Assembly (NCBI GenBank): GCA_004298295.1
Contig: SCUH01000046.1
Location: forward strand, 1-5,823
DNA length: 5,823 nt
DNA from: Betaproteobacteria bacterium
Lineage (GTDB): Bacteria > Pseudomonadota > Gammaproteobacteria > Burkholderiales > SG8-39
Direction of reading: 5' to 3'
How positions within the stretch are numbered: the first letter of the stretch is position 1; each line of letters opens with the position of its first letter. The notes below the pieces were generated by a model that saw nothing but the letters and a program-made list of their open reading frames with translations, ran no database searches and was not told the DNA's origin. A program made the position numbers and the translations under genes. Below, piece after piece: positions 5,815-5,823 of this stretch.

Positions 5815-5823
5815 TCTTCAGCA
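5811..5823 (+). CDS. Possible start of a further overlapping gene, truncated by window end
   Basis: GTG at 5811 overlaps the preceding TGA stop as GTGA, the same style of junction as the upstream genes. AGGG at 5798-5801 could serve as a weak ribosome-binding site with a 9-nt spacer. Only four codons (V/M-I-F-S) are visible, so nothing can be said of the product. The overlap could be chance. Confidence 0.25.

Noticed and set aside
1..5823. CRISPR arrays, tRNA or rRNA genes, insertion sequences, attachment sites
   Set aside because: No regularly spaced repeats, cloverleaf-like segments, transposase motifs or terminal inverted repeats were seen on either strand.

Overview
The window is 5.8 kb of very GC-rich bacterial DNA, densely coded on the plus strand. 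By eye most codons end in G or C, and neighbouring genes overlap by ATGA or TGATG junctions. The Kup protein is of the proteobacterial type, so the source is probably a high-GC proteobacterium, perhaps a betaproteobacterium. That placement is an inference from protein style, not a marker-based assignment.

Layout: (1) bases 1-1729 hold the 3' nine-tenths of a Kup potassium transporter gene whose start lies upstream of the window. (2) A 76-bp gap, 1730-1805, has no convincing promoter or intrinsic terminator, but it contains a hairpin that pairs the Shine-Dalgarno sequence of the next gene. (3) Bases 1806-3437 encode a stand-alone aryl-acid adenylating enzyme of the EntE/DhbE family. (4) Bases 3434-5407 overlap it by 4 bp and encode a three-domain FMN/[Fe-S]/FAD oxidoreductase of the FadH/BaiCD/trimethylamine-dehydrogenase branch of the old yellow enzyme superfamily. 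(5) Bases 5407-5814 overlap by 1 bp and encode a 135-residue protein I do not recognise. (6) A GTG at 5811 may start another overlapping gene that runs off the window.

The kup gene looks like an unrelated housekeeping neighbour. Genes 3-6 are spaced as a single translationally coupled operon. The logic suggested by the content is that the ligase activates an aromatic, probably ortho-hydroxylated, carboxylic acid as acyl-adenylate, and onward to a thioester. The flavoenzyme then reduces or oxidises that thioester or a product of it, and the small protein assists in an unknown way. EntE-type ligases are best known from catechol siderophore synthesis, but no siderophore gene is visible here, and a FadH-like reductase is not a usual siderophore partner. 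A catabolic or dearomatising aryl-CoA-type route, or an unfamiliar biosynthetic route, is therefore more likely.

The flavoenzyme is the most unusual item. A residue that normally ligates its iron-sulfur cluster is Ser instead of Cys, and the position of the FadH catalytic His is Gln, while the catalytic Tyr is kept. The operon may thus encode an uncharacterised reaction. The substrate cannot be named from sequence alone.
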